A stretch of 64,000 nt of DNA from Rhodobacteraceae bacterium UBA6796 (GCA_002452815.1 DKFM01000006.1:248001-312000); one strand, 5' to 3'; counted from the stretch's first letter, positions 15,240 through 25,181 are shown. Notes: generated from the sequence alone by a model not told the origin. A program made the numbers and translations.

Positions 15240-17528
15240 TCAGTTCGGGTTATCCATCCGAATGCGCACCTGCACCCGCCCCTTCGCCGCTTCGGGCCAG
15301 TTCAGCGTGACGTTCTGCTTGGCCGTGCCCTGCTCGACATTGACATAGGGCATGCCCGACACCCGCGCACCGGCACCGTTGGCGATCATCCCCTCGGCCA
15401 CGATGCTTTCGACATTGCGCGCCCAGCCACCGAACGGAAGATAGGCCCCGGGCTGCACCGTCCAGACCGACTGCGCCGTGGCCTGATCGACCTGCAGATA
15501 GACGGGATTGCAGACGAACTGGCTGACGGCGTTGAAGATATTCCCCTCCATCAGGATGTTGCGCATGCGCGAATAATCCAGCGTCGCGAAAGTGGTATCC
15601 ACCTTTTCGGCCCGGTCGATGCTGCCGTTGATGACCTTGAACACATTGCACGAGATATTCAGCCCGTGCAGAAAATGCCCCGCGCCATAGGGTTTGACCG
15701 AGAACCAAGTGAACCAGGGCGCGACATTGCTGGCGACGAAGGTATTGCCCGTCACCGTCAGGCCGCCGAAGGAATATTCCGTGCCGAAATCGGGGTTCGG
15801 CGAATATTCGTTGGTCCATTCCAGCACGCAATTGTCGATGTAGTTGCCCGTCACCGCCGATTGCACGTTGGTCTGCGTGAACACCAGCCCCGCGACACGC
15901 ACCGCGTTGGTTTCGTTGTCGCCCTGGAACCAGTGGTTGCCCACGATCAGATGGCCCGATCCGTTCAGGATCATCGTTGTGCCGAACCGCACGAAGCGCG
16001 ACTCGCGGATCTTGCTGTCATTGGCATTGACGTTGATCGCCACCGACACCCGGTCCTGCGCAGGCATCGACATCTCGCTCGACAGGAACTGGCAACGGTC
16101 GACCAGCAGATCCTGACAGCCGGACCCGATCGAGGTGATCGCCTTGTCCTTGGGCGCGTTGAGATAGCAGTCGCGGACATGGAACATCTCGCCCACCGGG
16201 GCCAGCATGATGCAGCTGGCCTGCGAATTGCACAGGAATTCGATGTCGTCGATGTTGAAGCGATCCAGTTTCGACAGCCCCGAGAAATCCAGCAGGTATT
16301 TGTGCCGCGTAAAGGTCAGCGTCCGGGTGCCCGAACCGCCATAGAACGGCTGCGACAAAGTCAGCGATCCCGCGCCGATATTGACCGCGCGCACATAGAC
16401 CTCGCGCCCGACGCCGGTGCCGCTGACCCGCGCGCCAACCGGAATATTGGCGATATTGGCGACATTGGTCAGGGTGTTGGGCGCGCTGGTGGCATAGCTC
16501 GCCTGCGAGGTGACCACCACATCCTCCCAGGCCGGCCCGGCGATCACGTTGAACTGCCCGTTGCGCAGCACCCGGCGGTTGGCAAACGAGGTCACGCCCG
16601 GCGCGATCTCGGCCACATTGATCGGTTCGGTCACCTCGATCCGGCGGCCCTTCAGGTCCAGCGTGTTGTGATCGGTATAGCCGAACAGCGCCTGCAGCGC
16701 CTTCTTGAACCCGGTCATCTCGTCGCCGAAGGCCTCGGCATAGGTCGGGAAATCATAGCTGGCCAGCAGCGACAGGCGCGCATCGACCGGCATCACCAGC
16801 GTCCCGACAAAGCGGATCGGCGCATAGATCGACACGCTCGCCCCGATGTAATAGCTGCCCTCGGGCACCACCAGCATCCGACCCGCCGCCGCCGCATCCG
16901 CCGCCATGAAGGCCGCCCGGTCATCGGTGACACCGTCGCCCACCGCGCCGAAATCGCGCACATCGACCCAATCCATCATGTCGCGCAGGAAGGCCTCGGT
17001 CACGTCCTCGATCTGCAGATCGTCGATCCGCACCACACCATTGTTCAGCCCGGTCAGATCCAGCCCGAAATGACCATAGATCGGCACCGTGCCCCAGATC
17101 ATGTCAACGCCGCCCCGATTGCCGGTGCCAACGATGGCCGAGACGGTCACCACCTCGCCATAGGCATCCAGCGCCGTCTCGCTGCCCACCTCGACCAGCC
17201 CGCCGACATGGCCCGACCCGCTCATCGCATAACCAGCAATCCGCACCGACGGCAGGTTGCCACTGATCGCCTTCACGCGCGCGGTCACCCGCAGATAGCA
17301 CCCCGGCAGGATCGGCGTCTGCCCCATATACCGCAGCTTCTGCGTCGTCTGTGTCTTCACCATTTCCAGACACGACCCGAAATCGGCATCCGCCGCGATC
17401 AGCGCAGCATTGGCCGCCCCGTCATAGGTCGCCGATCCGGCGGTGCCGTTCTCGCTCGACCAGACATCCAGACCCAGTTCAAACGCGGGCGGGGTCAGCG
17501 CCAGCCCATCGGTAATCGCCTTGTTCAT
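15240..17528 (-). CDS. right-handed beta-helix (pectate-lyase-fold) protein, candidate GTA tail fibre
   Basis: 762 residues with no signal peptide. Residues 1-180 form a distinct N-terminal domain starting MNKAITDG. VRDFGAVGDGVTDD at 190-203 marks the entry to a pectate_lyase_3/GH28-related beta-helix, which fills the rest with repeated Asn/Gly-rich turns. Phage tail spikes and fibres share this fold. The overall type recalls Rcc00171, the tail fibre of the Rhodobacter capsulatus gene transfer agent, which is encoded away from the main GTA cluster; that match is from memory and untested. ATG 17528 follows AGAGGA. There are no phage genes nearby. A TTAACC half-site reminiscent of CtrA lies about 160 bp upstream (17688-17693). 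Confidence 0.72.
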   Translation of the reverse strand: MNKAITDGLALTPPAFELGLDVWSSENGTAGSATYDGAANAALIAADADFGSCLEMVKTQTTQKLRYMGQTPILPGCYLRVTARVKAISGNLPSVRIAGYAMSGSGHVGGLVEVGSETALDAYGEVVTVSAIVGTGNRGGVDMIWGTVPIYGHFGLDLTGLNNGVVRIDDLQIEDVTEAFLRDMMDWVDVRDFGAVGDGVTDDRAAFMAADAAAAGRMLVVPEGSYYIGASVSIYAPIRFVGTLVMPVDARLSLLASYDFPTYAEAFGDEMTGFKKALQALFGYTDHNTLDLKGRRIEVTEPINVAEIAPGVTSFANRRVLRNGQFNVIAGPAWEDVVVTSQASYATSAPNTLTNVANIANIPVGARVSGTGVGREVYVRAVNIGAGSLTLSQPFYGGSGTRTLTFTRHKYLLDFSGLSKLDRFNIDDIEFLCNSQASCIMLAPVGEMFHVRDCYLNAPKDKAITSIGSGCQDLLVDRCQFLSSEMSMPAQDRVSVAINVNANDSKIRESRFVRFGTTMILNGSGHLIVGNHWFQGDNETNAVRVAGLVFTQTNVQSAVTGNYIDNCVLEWTNEYSPNPDFGTEYSFGGLTVTGNTFVASNVAPWFTWFSVKPYGAGHFLHGLNISCNVFKVINGSIDRAEKVDTTFATLDYSRMRNILMEGNIFNAVSQFVCNPVYLQVDQATAQSVWTVQPGAYLPFGGWARNVESIVAEGMIANGAGARVSGMPYVNVEQGTAKQNVTLNWPEAAKGRVQVRIRMDNPN

Positions 17529-17795
17529 CCGAGAATCCTCTTTGTTCCGGCCCGCCCAGATCGGTCCTGCGCATGGGGCATCGGGGCGCAGGCCGGATGC
17601 CCGCGCAGCCGCGCGCCCCGCGACAGGTCTTTCTCTGGGAATGTGCCGGTGCCTCTGCGCCCCGGCGTGCTCAGGTCTAGCCAGAAAGGTTAAAGAACTG
17701 CTGAGACCACCGCGCGCCACGCCGCAGCGCAGCACGATGTCACGAAACTGCCGTATGGCCTTGCTAGGTCGGGGTTGATCCGAAAGACTGGTGCC

Positions 17796-18671
17796 ATGCC
17801 CTATTGCCTGATCCCCGAAGACAAGACGCCTACCGACGCATTGCGCCGCATCGCGCATGCCGAACTGTCAGATGCCCTGAAACTGGCGCAGGACCCGGGC
17901 GCGGGCTCGCCCCTTCATGCCCTGCGCAAATCGGTCAAGAAAACCCGCGGCCTTCTGCGTCTGCTGCGCCCGGTATTTGCCGAGTTTGAAACCGAAAACG
18001 CCGCGCTGCGCGACGCCGCCGCCGGGATTTCAGCGCTGCGCGACGCCGAAGTGATGCGCCTCACCCTCGAGTCGCTGGCGGCCCTGCCCGGCAACACGCA
18101 GGCCGCCGAGGCCGCCGCGACCATGCGCGCGCAGCTGCCGCCGTTGTCCGAAACCGGCCCCGATCACAGCGCGCTGACCCGCTTCTCCGAGGAAATCGCC
18201 CAGATCCGCCACCGGGCCGAGCATTGGAAGGCGCATGAAAAGGGCTGGCACGCCTATGCACCCGGGCTCGAACTCACGCTGCATCAGGCGCAAAAGCGCA
18301 TGAAAGCCGCGCGCAAAACCCTGTCCGACAGCAATTTTCACCGCTGGCGGTCACGTATCAAACATCACTGGTATCAGGCCCGGTTGCTCGCCCCGATCTG
18401 GCCCGAGATGATGGAGCCTCAAATCGCCATCGCCGACCGGCTGGGCGAAATTCTGGGCGAACATCACGATCTGGCCGTGTTGCGTCACGCCGTGCCCGCA
18501 CATCTGCCCGAACCCGAGTCTGACGCTCTCGACCGGCTGATCGGACAGGAACAACGCGCCCGCGAGGCCGAGGCTTTCCACCTCGGCACCCGGCTTCTGG
18601 GCGAAGACCCCGCGGCGCTCAGCGCACGCTGGGGGCATTGGTATCAACTCTGGCGCGCCGAACGCAACTGA
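17796..18671 (+). CDS. CHAD domain protein
   Basis: 291 residues, almost wholly a CHAD domain: alpha-helical, with conserved histidines and basic residues in LHALRKSVKKTRGLLRLL (about 41-58), FHRWRSRIKHHWYQARLL and LGEHHDLAVLR. CHAD proteins bind inorganic polyphosphate and associate with polyphosphate granules. There is no fused CYTH/triphosphatase domain. ATG 17796 (MPYCLIPEDKTP) is taken as start. It is divergent from the beta-helix gene and converges on lysS with a 10-bp gap. Confidence 0.9.
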   Translation: MPYCLIPEDKTPTDALRRIAHAELSDALKLAQDPGAGSPLHALRKSVKKTRGLLRLLRPVFAEFETENAALRDAAAGISALRDAEVMRLTLESLAALPGNTQAAEAAATMRAQLPPLSETGPDHSALTRFSEEIAQIRHRAEHWKAHEKGWHAYAPGLELTLHQAQKRMKAARKTLSDSNFHRWRSRIKHHWYQARLLAPIWPEMMEPQIAIADRLGEILGEHHDLAVLRHAVPAHLPEPESDALDRLIGQEQRAREAEAFHLGTRLLGEDPAALSARWGHWYQLWRAERN

Positions 18672-18681
18672 GCGGCGCGTC

Positions 18682-20289
18682 TCAGCCCTGCGAAACGAAC
18701 TCGCCCGCCAGCGCGTGACCGATCAGCGCCACGGTCTCCTGCACACCGTAAAGCGCGATGAACCCGCCAAAGCGCGGCCCCTGGCTCGCGCCCAGCAGCA
18801 CCTCGTACAGCGCGGTGAACCAGTCGCGCAGATTTTCGAACCCGTGATCCTTGCCGACCGCGAAGACCAGCGTCTGCAGGCCCTCGGACGGGTCCTCGAA
18901 GGTCAGGTGCAGATCCTGATCGGGCAAGGCGCGCAGCCGGGCCGCCAGATCCTCGATCGCCGCACGCTCCTGATCGTTCGGCAGACGGAAGGCCCGCTTG
19001 GGCGCCACGAAATCGTGGAAATAGCGCACCGCAAAGCCCGCCGCCTGATCCAGATCGGGGTGGGTTTCGGGGCTTGCCTCGGGGGCATAGCGCTTGATGA
19101 AGCCCCACAGCCCGTCCTTGTCCTTGGCCCCGGCGACCGACGCGAGGTTCAGCAGCATCGCGAAGGGCACCACCATCTTGCTTTCGGGCGGATTGCCGCC
19201 GTGGATATGCCACACCGGGTTGTCGACCTGTTTCTCGACCGGCTGATCGGGATAGGCGCGCAGCTGCTGGTGGTATTCGTCCACCGCCTTCGGGATCACG
19301 TCGAAATGCATCCGCTTCGCGGTCTTCGGCTTGAGATACATGAAATAGCTCAGCGATTCCGTGGCCGCATAGGTCAGCCATTCGTCGATCGACAGGCCGT
19401 TGCCCTTGGATTTCGAAATCTTCTCGCCGTTCTGATCGAGGAACAGCTCATAGGTGAAATGCTCGGGCGGGCGCCCGCCCAGCACCCGGCAGATCCCGTC
19501 ATAGATCGGGGTATTGGCGGCGTGGTCCTTGCCATACATCTCGAAATCGACATCCAGCGCGGCCCAGCGGGCGCCGAAATCGGGCTTCCACTGCAGTTTC
19601 ACATTGCCGCCGGTGACCGGCAGCGTCAGCTCCTGCCCGTCTTCGTCATCGAAGGTCACCGTGCCCGCCTTGGGATCGACATTCTTCATCGGCACATAAA
19701 GCACCCGCCCGGTTTTCGGGCTGATCGGCAGGAAGCAGCTGTAGGTCTGCTGACGCTCCTCGCGCAGCGACTTCAGCATGATCGCCATGATGTCATCGTA
19801 TTTCTCGGCCGCACGCAGCAGGATCGCGTCGAACTTGCCCGATTTGTAATAGTCGGTCGCGCTGGCGAATTCGTAATCGAACCCGAACGTGTCCAGAAAC
19901 CGGCGCAGCATCGCGTTGTTGTGGTTGCCGAAACTGTCGAATTCGCCGAACGGGTCGGGCACCGCGGTCAGCGGCTTTTGCATGTGCTCGCGCAGCATCT
20001 CTTGCTGGGGCACGTTTTCGGGCACCTTGCGCATGCCGTCCATATCGTCCGAGAAACACAGCAGTTTCGTCGGGATATCCGAAATCACCTCGAAGGCGCG
20101 GCGGATCATCGTGGTGCGCGCGACCTCGCCGAACGTGCCGATATGCGGCAGACCCGAGGGGCCATAGCCGGTCTCAAACAGCACATATCCCTTTTCGGGG
20201 TCCTTCTTCTCGTAACGCTTCAGAACCCGGCGCGCTTCCTCGAAAGGCCAGGCTTTGGAGTTCATCGCAGCGTCACGCAGGCTCGTCAT
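18682..20289 (-). CDS. lysS: lysyl-tRNA synthetase, class I
   Basis: Charges tRNA-Lys. The 535-residue enzyme is of the class I (archaeal-type) form used by alphaproteobacteria: LPHIGTFGE carries the HIGH-like motif (about 49-52) and EKISKSKG the KMSKS-like motif in the middle of the protein. The C-terminal half is helical as in class I LysRS. ATG 20289 is chosen because GAGG lies six bases upstream; ATG 20301 is in frame but lacks a good site. It is a single gene, convergent with CHAD. Confidence 0.96.
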   Translation of the reverse strand: MTSLRDAAMNSKAWPFEEARRVLKRYEKKDPEKGYVLFETGYGPSGLPHIGTFGEVARTTMIRRAFEVISDIPTKLLCFSDDMDGMRKVPENVPQQEMLREHMQKPLTAVPDPFGEFDSFGNHNNAMLRRFLDTFGFDYEFASATDYYKSGKFDAILLRAAEKYDDIMAIMLKSLREERQQTYSCFLPISPKTGRVLYVPMKNVDPKAGTVTFDDEDGQELTLPVTGGNVKLQWKPDFGARWAALDVDFEMYGKDHAANTPIYDGICRVLGGRPPEHFTYELFLDQNGEKISKSKGNGLSIDEWLTYAATESLSYFMYLKPKTAKRMHFDVIPKAVDEYHQQLRAYPDQPVEKQVDNPVWHIHGGNPPESKMVVPFAMLLNLASVAGAKDKDGLWGFIKRYAPEASPETHPDLDQAAGFAVRYFHDFVAPKRAFRLPNDQERAAIEDLAARLRALPDQDLHLTFEDPSEGLQTLVFAVGKDHGFENLRDWFTALYEVLLGASQGPRFGGFIALYGVQETVALIGHALAGEFVSQG

Positions 20290-20394
20290 ATCATACCTCA
20301 TCGCAGGCGCCCCATGCGCCCCTTGGCGCCTCACCTATTGAACGGGGGGGCAATCGTCAATAATTTGCACTCCAACCAGTGAAAGGAACTGCCC

Positions 20395-20817
20395 GTGACC
20401 GATGCCCTGCCCTCGCTTTCGCCCCAGGATGCGCTCGTTGCCGTGATGGTTGCGGTCTCGGCCTCGGATGAACAGATCCGTACCTCGGAACTCGTCGCGA
20501 TCGAGCGGATGGTCAACCACATGCCGATCTTCGCGACCTATGACGAAGACCGGATTTCCTCGGTGGCGCAGACCGTCTATGCGCTGTTCGAGGAAGAAGA
20601 GGGCCTGGAGGCCCTGTTCGGTCTCGTCCGCGATGCCCTGCCCGAGCGGCTCTATGAAACCGCCTATGCCCTGGCCTGCGATGTGGCTGCGGCCGACGGT
20701 GTGCTGCACCAGCCCGAGTTGCGCATGCTCGAAGAAGTGCGCGGCGAACTGGCGATCGACCGGCTGCATGCGGTGGCCATCGAATGGGGCGCTCGGGTCC
20801 GTCACATCAACCTGTGA
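20395..20817 (+). CDS. TerB-like (DUF533-type) small protein
   Basis: 140-residue acidic helical protein of the TerB/tellurite-resistance fold, with an N-terminal helix pair containing ASDEQIRTSELVAIERMV and the family segment CDVAAADGVLHQPELRML near residue 100. There are no other ter genes around it, so tellurite resistance is not implied. GTG 20395 has AAGGA upstream. It is divergent from lysS and followed by a 9-bp stem terminator. Confidence 0.85.
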   Translation: MTDALPSLSPQDALVAVMVAVSASDEQIRTSELVAIERMVNHMPIFATYDEDRISSVAQTVYALFEEEEGLEALFGLVRDALPERLYETAYALACDVAAADGVLHQPELRMLEEVRGELAIDRLHAVAIEWGARVRHINL

Positions 20818-20829
20818 TCGCATGGCCTT

Positions 20830-20854
20830 CCTGCGCCCCCCAGCCGGGCGCAGG
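20830..20854 (+). terminator. stem-loop after the TerB-like gene
   Basis: CCTGCGCCC (20830-20838) pairs with GGGCGCAGG (20846-20854) around a 7-base loop, starting 13 bases after the stop codon. There is no clear U-run. Confidence 0.6.
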
Positions 20855-21001
20855 GACACCTCTGCACTGCTACAAATCAGCACAAATTTTAGCGGGATTT
20901 CCACGCCCTTTCCGATGCGTAAGGGGGGCGGCGTTAAGCTATTGCTGTCCAACCTTTGCTAGCAAGACGGTCATCGCAGATCCGGGCCAAGGATATTCGC
21001 C

Positions 21002-21904
21002 ATGACCGACACCGCATTTTCGCTGGCGCGCACCGCCCGCACCCTTGCATTGGGCCTGCTGCTGAGTGCCCTTGCCCTACCCGCCCCCGCGGCAGAGCGC
21101 GACCCTGCCGAAATCCTCGCCCTGCAAATCGACATGGCCGGTCGACAGCGGATGCTGTCGCAACGTCTGGTGGCCTCGGCCTGCTTCCTGTCGCTGGGCA
21201 TCCAGCACGACACCCAGGCGCTGGCCCTGACCGAGGTCAGCGAAATCTTTCCCACCACGCTCAACCGGCTGATCCGCGGCGATACGCTGCTGAACCTGCC
21301 CGCCACGACCGATCCGCAGGTGCGTTGGGCACTGCAGGGCGCGCGAATGGTCTGGGGGCAGGTCGAGCCCCGGGTCAAGGCAGTGCTGACGGGCGACGCC
21401 AGTCCCGAAGCGCTGCGCGACCTGGCCGAACACGAACCCGCCCTGCTGACCGCTTCGCAAGGCGTCGTCGCCGCGCTGACCGCGAACCTCGCGATTTCGC
21501 CCAATCAGGCCACGCGGCTGCGCGCCGTCGACATGGCCGGACGTCAGCGGATGCTGTCACAGGCCATCATCATGGAAGCCTGCCTGCTGTCGCGCGCCGA
21601 AGCCCTCGGGCTCGACACCACTACCCATCACGCCGCCATCACCGCACGCACCGATCTGTTCGAACTCTCGATGAGCATGCTGCGGGTGGGCGATGACGAC
21701 GCCGGGGTTGCACCCCCGCCCGACATCCAGACCGAAGAGGCACTGGACAGATCGCTGCTGATCTGGACCGACATGCGCGAACTGCTCGACCCCGCGCTCG
21801 AGGGACAGGCACTGAGCCTCGATACGCTGGACGATCTGGCCGTCGCCTATGAAACCCTGTTGCAAGAGCTTGAAGACATCGTCTGGATGACCGCCAGCGG
21901 CTGA
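21002..21904 (+). CDS. secreted PilJ/NarX-sensor-like protein with duplicated motif
   Basis: 300 residues with a signal peptide (about 1-31, ending APAAE) and no later membrane helix or output domain, so it should be periplasmic. DMAGRQRMLSQ occurs twice, at 44-54 and 177-187, each opening a four-helix-type module like the sensor region of NarX/PilJ (type IV pilus methyl-accepting protein N-terminal family). NarX uses this region to bind nitrate, but the ligand here is unknown. The two DNA copies are also similar, indicating internal duplication. It converges with dacB with no intergenic base. Confidence 0.85.
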   Translation: MTDTAFSLARTARTLALGLLLSALALPAPAAERDPAEILALQIDMAGRQRMLSQRLVASACFLSLGIQHDTQALALTEVSEIFPTTLNRLIRGDTLLNLPATTDPQVRWALQGARMVWGQVEPRVKAVLTGDASPEALRDLAEHEPALLTASQGVVAALTANLAISPNQATRLRAVDMAGRQRMLSQAIIMEACLLSRAEALGLDTTTHHAAITARTDLFELSMSMLRVGDDDAGVAPPPDIQTEEALDRSLLIWTDMRELLDPALEGQALSLDTLDDLAVAYETLLQELEDIVWMTASG

Positions 21905-23356
21905 TCAACTGCCGTAAAGCGCCGCCCACCGCTCGATCAGACGGCTTTGCAGGATCTTGGAGCGTTTGATCCAGAGCGTCGAGCCTTCGGGCTGTTCGGT
22001 CCGTGCAGCCCGCCGCCGCCGCGCCACATCGCCGGTAAAAATCGCGAACACCAACTCGGTGCCATCGGGCGCCGTCATGTAACCGGCCAGCGAAGAAACG
22101 AAATTGAGGGTGCCGGTCTTGGCATCGACCCGCAGGCTCTGTCCCTGCACCTTGCGCCCACTGTCATCGCGCAATTGAAACCCTTTCATCAGCCCGCGCA
22201 GCCCCGCCTGCGGCCCGAGCTGCGCCAGCGCCCGCACCATGTCCATGGCCGAAATGCGGGTCTCGGCGTTCAGCCCCGAATGATCGCGGAACTGCGCCTG
22301 GGCCACCCCCGCCCGCGCACGCAGCCAGTCGCTCATCGCCGGGCCGGACTGGCCCAGGCCCGCCGGTGCGCCGCGCTGCGCGCTGGCGGTCATGCCCACT
22401 GCCTCGGCCGTCAGGTTGGTCGAATATTTCATCATGTCGCGCAGAATTGCGGGCAGGCTGTCCGAGGCATGCTCGGCCAGAACCGTGCCCCCCGGCAAGC
22501 TGCGCACCGGCTGCGGCGCGGGCAGCGGCACCCCCTGCGCGCGGGCCAGCGTCTGGAACACGTCGCCCGCATAGGCATCCGGGTCGCGCACCGGCAGCCA
22601 GCGGCTGCCCGCCTTGTTCAGGGCGCCCGAGGCGACCGTCCAATGTTCCGTGCCGCCCGACTTGCTATAGCTGAACAGCGGTGTCTTGCGGTTGGCCAGC
22701 CCGACATCGGCGGTATAGGCTTGCGGCCGGAACCGCGCACCGCGCGCATCCATGCTCAACTGATACCCCCCGCCTGCGCGCCGCCATTCGAAATGCACCC
22801 GGTTGTAGTTCAGGATCAGGCCCGAAACGGCAGGGTTATACCCCACATGCACCGGCTGATCGTCCGCGATTTCGGACGCATAGGGCAGTGCCCCGCCCCA
22901 GACCAGAAACCGCCCCGTGACCCCGCGCACGCCCGTACCCGCCAATCGCGCCGCCAGATCGCCCAGATCGTCGGTCGAGAGCGTCGGATCGCCGCCGCCT
23001 GCCAGCACCAGATCGCCCTGGATCAGCCCCCCCGCCACCGGCCCGGTCGCGATCAGCCGGGTGCGGAACCGATAGCCCGGCCCCAGCGTCTCCAGCGCAT
23101 AAAGCGAGGTAATCGCCTTGGCGGTCGAGGCGGGCGGCATCGCCCGGTCGGCGCCCCGTGCCTCCAGGACCAGTCCCGAGCGCAGATCGGCCACGACATA
23201 GCAGACATCACCGCTCAACCCCGCAGCCGCGACCAGATCGGCGCCACTCGGCATCCGCAGCACCTGCGCCGCTGCGCGCCCCGGCACCCCCAGCGCTGCT
23301 AGCGCAGCCATGCCGGCCGCGCCCCCTAAAATTCCGCGCCGTGAAATCCGCATCAT
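21905..23356 (-). CDS. dacB: D-alanyl-D-alanine carboxypeptidase/endopeptidase, PBP4 (S13) family
   Basis: About 483 residues. Peptidoglycan-modifying serine peptidase of the periplasm with the three catalytic motifs: PASTAK (SxxK), KYSTN (SxN) and AKTGTLN (KTG). The inserted domain between the first two motifs is typical of the S13 family. The N-terminus ISRRGILGGAAGMAALAALG is a twin-arginine-type signal, unusual for a peptidoglycan peptidase and visible here directly. The next in-frame ATG at 23353 gives MRISRRG. It lies 82 bp after nadD and is probably in one transcript with it. Confidence 0.95.
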   Translation of the reverse strand: MMRISRRGILGGAAGMAALAALGVPGRAAAQVLRMPSGADLVAAAGLSGDVCYVVADLRSGLVLEARGADRAMPPASTAKAITSLYALETLGPGYRFRTRLIATGPVAGGLIQGDLVLAGGGDPTLSTDDLGDLAARLAGTGVRGVTGRFLVWGGALPYASEIADDQPVHVGYNPAVSGLILNYNRVHFEWRRAGGGYQLSMDARGARFRPQAYTADVGLANRKTPLFSYSKSGGTEHWTVASGALNKAGSRWLPVRDPDAYAGDVFQTLARAQGVPLPAPQPVRSLPGGTVLAEHASDSLPAILRDMMKYSTNLTAEAVGMTASAQRGAPAGLGQSGPAMSDWLRARAGVAQAQFRDHSGLNAETRISAMDMVRALAQLGPQAGLRGLMKGFQLRDDSGRKVQGQSLRVDAKTGTLNFVSSLAGYMTAPDGTELVFAIFTGDVARRRRAARTEQPEGSTLWIKRSKILQSRLIERWAALYGS

Positions 23357-23370
23357 CGCCTCGTCCGCCG

Positions 23371-23390
23371 GATCCCGGAAAAATACCCCG
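23371..23390 (-). repeat. weak copy of the GTATTT intergenic element
   Basis: The minus strand reads CGGGGTATTTTTCCGGG in the nadD-dacB gap, similar to the CCGGAGTATTT core of the intergenic element seen elsewhere. The CCAAGAAGAAG half is missing, so the assignment is tentative. Confidence 0.35.
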
Positions 23391-23438
23391 GAGTCGCATC
23401 ACGGTAACGCCTGCGCCCCCCCGGCTTCAAGGCCCCGA

Positions 23439-24047
23439 TCAGGTCTTGTCGCGCCAGGCGCCAGAAGCGCGGATCGCCGAGGAAGACAGATCCGACATCG
23501 GCATGTCGATGAAGCACCAGGCCGGGCGCCGCGCCAGCGGCAGGGCCCGGGCCTGGGGCGCGGGCAGACGCGCCTGTGCATAGATCTGTGCCGCGCGCGA
23601 GCGCCGCGCCGCCATCCGGGACCCGGGCCGCGCCAGCACACCCACCGGCACCAGATCCAGGATTTGCTGCCAGTTGTCCCAACGATCGAACTGCACCAGG
23701 TTGTCTGCCCCCATCAGCCAGACGAAATGCACCCCGGGATACAGCGGCAGCAGCCGCGTCAGGGTCTGCGCGGTGTAGCGGCTGCCCAGCCGCGCCTCCA
23801 GATCCGTGATGTCGACGCGGGGATCTGGCATCACCCGCCGCGCCTCGCGCAGCCGTGCCGCCATCGGCGCGGGCCCATGCGCCTTGAGAGGATTGCCCGG
23901 GCTCAGCATCCACCAGACCCGGTCCAACCCGAACCGGCGCAAGGCTTCGCGGGTGATATGGGCATGGCCTTCATGGGCCGGATCGAACGACCCGCCCAGA
24001 ATACCGATCCGCATGCCCGGCTGCGCAATGGGAAAACCCTGTCTCAT
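23439..24047 (-). CDS. nadD: nicotinate-nucleotide adenylyltransferase
   Basis: Adenylates nicotinate mononucleotide in NAD synthesis. 202 residues with the nucleotidyltransferase motif [11 protein letters not shown] near the N-terminus, the [10 protein letters not shown] segment, [10 protein letters not shown] in the centre, and the C-terminal SSSAIR. ATG 24047 gives a slightly long N-terminus; an internal ATG before [11 protein letters not shown] would fit relatives equally well. In many bacteria nadD lies near rsfS; here it precedes dacB. Confidence 0.94.
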   Translation of the reverse strand: MRQGFPIAQPGMRIGILGGSFDPAHEGHAHITREALRRFGLDRVWWMLSPGNPLKAHGPAPMAARLREARRVMPDPRVDITDLEARLGSRYTAQTLTRLLPLYPGVHFVWLMGADNLVQFDRWDNWQQILDLVPVGVLARPGSRMAARRSRAAQIYAQARLPAPQARALPLARRPAWCFIDMPMSDLSSSAIRASGAWRDKT

Positions 24048-24116
24048 AGCGCAGCCCTAGCGATTGCGCCCCGCCATTGGAAGCACAATGTAACGCGCCG
24101 GTGACCGCACCGCCGG

Positions 24117-25181
24117 TCAGCTCAGGCGCGAATCGCCCTCGGCCATCTCCCCGCTGCCCGCGATGGTGCAGCGTCCCCGCCCCTGCCGCTTCGACGAATA
24201 CAACGCCGCATCGGCGTCGGCCTGCATCTGCCCGGCATCAGGCGTAACGTAATGGGCCGACAGCGCCACGCCGATCGACCCCGAAATCCGACAGACCGCC
24301 GTTTCAAACACCCAGGGCTGTTCAAGACGTGCGATGATCCGCGCGCCCATCGCCGCCAGCCGTGCGGGCGCCAGTGCCCCCCGCAAAAGCAGCACGAATT
24401 CGTCACCGCCGACCCGTGCCACCACATCGCCACGCCGGGTTTCCGCGCGCAGCACTTCGGCGGCCTTGGTCAGCACATAATCGCCCGCCGCATGGCCCAG
24501 CGTATCGTTCACTGCCTTGAAATGATCCAGATCGACATGGGCCAGCGCAAACGGCGCCCCCCCCAAGGCCAGCCCCTGGAGCGCCTTGTCCAATGCCAGT
24601 TCGAACGCGCGGCGGTTCGCCAAGCCGGTCAGCGGATCGGTCAGCGCCTGCGTCACCGCCGAACGGCGCGCATCGTCGAGCCGCGCATTCAGGGCGCGCA
24701 ATTCATCCAGAACCGCGGTTTTCGCCTCTTGCAGATAAAGCAGTTCCAGCGCCAGGTCCGAGGGCGCAAAATCCGCTTCGGTCAGGCCGAAGACCCGCAC
24801 AGCCTCGACCAGATGGATGCCGAAGGTCAGATTGACCAGCACCCCTTCGGCACCGTTCTGCCCAACCTCGACGGCGCTGCCCCGCAGGCTGATGTCCGGG
24901 CGCGCGCACAGCGTCAGATGCAGCCGCCTGCCCCCCGCCATCGCCCCGCCCCCCGCTGCAGCCGACCGCCGCGCCCGAGCACTCCCCAGTTGAAAATGCT
25001 GCGCAAAAGGCGTGCCGATCGGGCATTCCGGTCCCAGGATCTTGCCCAGCGTCGGCCCCAGCGCACGCACCGTTCCGCGCCGGTCAAGCCACAGGAACAT
25101 CGGCATCAACTGCCCCATCGCTTGCGGCGACAGCCCGCTCAGGGCGTCTTCCCAACGTTCCACGGTGCAGCGCGCGGCCAT
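24117..25181 (-). CDS. HNOBA-GGDEF diguanylate cyclase
   Basis: 354 residues. Residues about 20-170 match the heme-NO-binding-associated (HNOBA) module: MPMFLWLDRRGTVRALGPTL, then the linker FGLTEADFAPSDLALELLYL and a coiled segment. Residues about 178-340 are a GGDEF domain with intact GGDEF (258-262), DLDHFKAVNDTLGH, and the RxxD inhibitory site (R249-D252) five residues upstream. It should make c-di-GMP with product feedback. ATG 25181 overlaps the H-NOX stop as TGATG, so the two are coupled and the H-NOX protein is the expected regulator. Confidence 0.93.
   Translation of the reverse strand: MAARCTVERWEDALSGLSPQAMGQLMPMFLWLDRRGTVRALGPTLGKILGPECPIGTPFAQHFQLGSARARRSAAAGGGAMAGGRRLHLTLCARPDISLRGSAVEVGQNGAEGVLVNLTFGIHLVEAVRVFGLTEADFAPSDLALELLYLQEAKTAVLDELRALNARLDDARRSAVTQALTDPLTGLANRRAFELALDKALQGLALGGAPFALAHVDLDHFKAVNDTLGHAAGDYVLTKAAEVLRAETRRGDVVARVGGDEFVLLLRGALAPARLAAMGARIIARLEQPWVFETAVCRISGSIGVALSAHYVTPDAGQMQADADAALYSSKRQGRGRCTIAGSGEMAEGDSRLS

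Noticed and set aside
15240..17528. Plant-cell-wall degrading pectate lyase
   Set aside because: There is no signal peptide, no other polysaccharide-degradation genes are nearby, and the N-terminal domain resembles virion fibre adaptors.
15147..17693. Plus-strand frame of about 850 codons opposite the beta-helix gene
   Set aside because: The composition is Arg/His/Asp-rich antisense sequence; the minus strand has a good ribosome site and a recognisable fold.
20395..20817. Tellurite resistance locus
   Set aside because: Only a single TerB-like protein is present, with no terC, terD or terZ genes.
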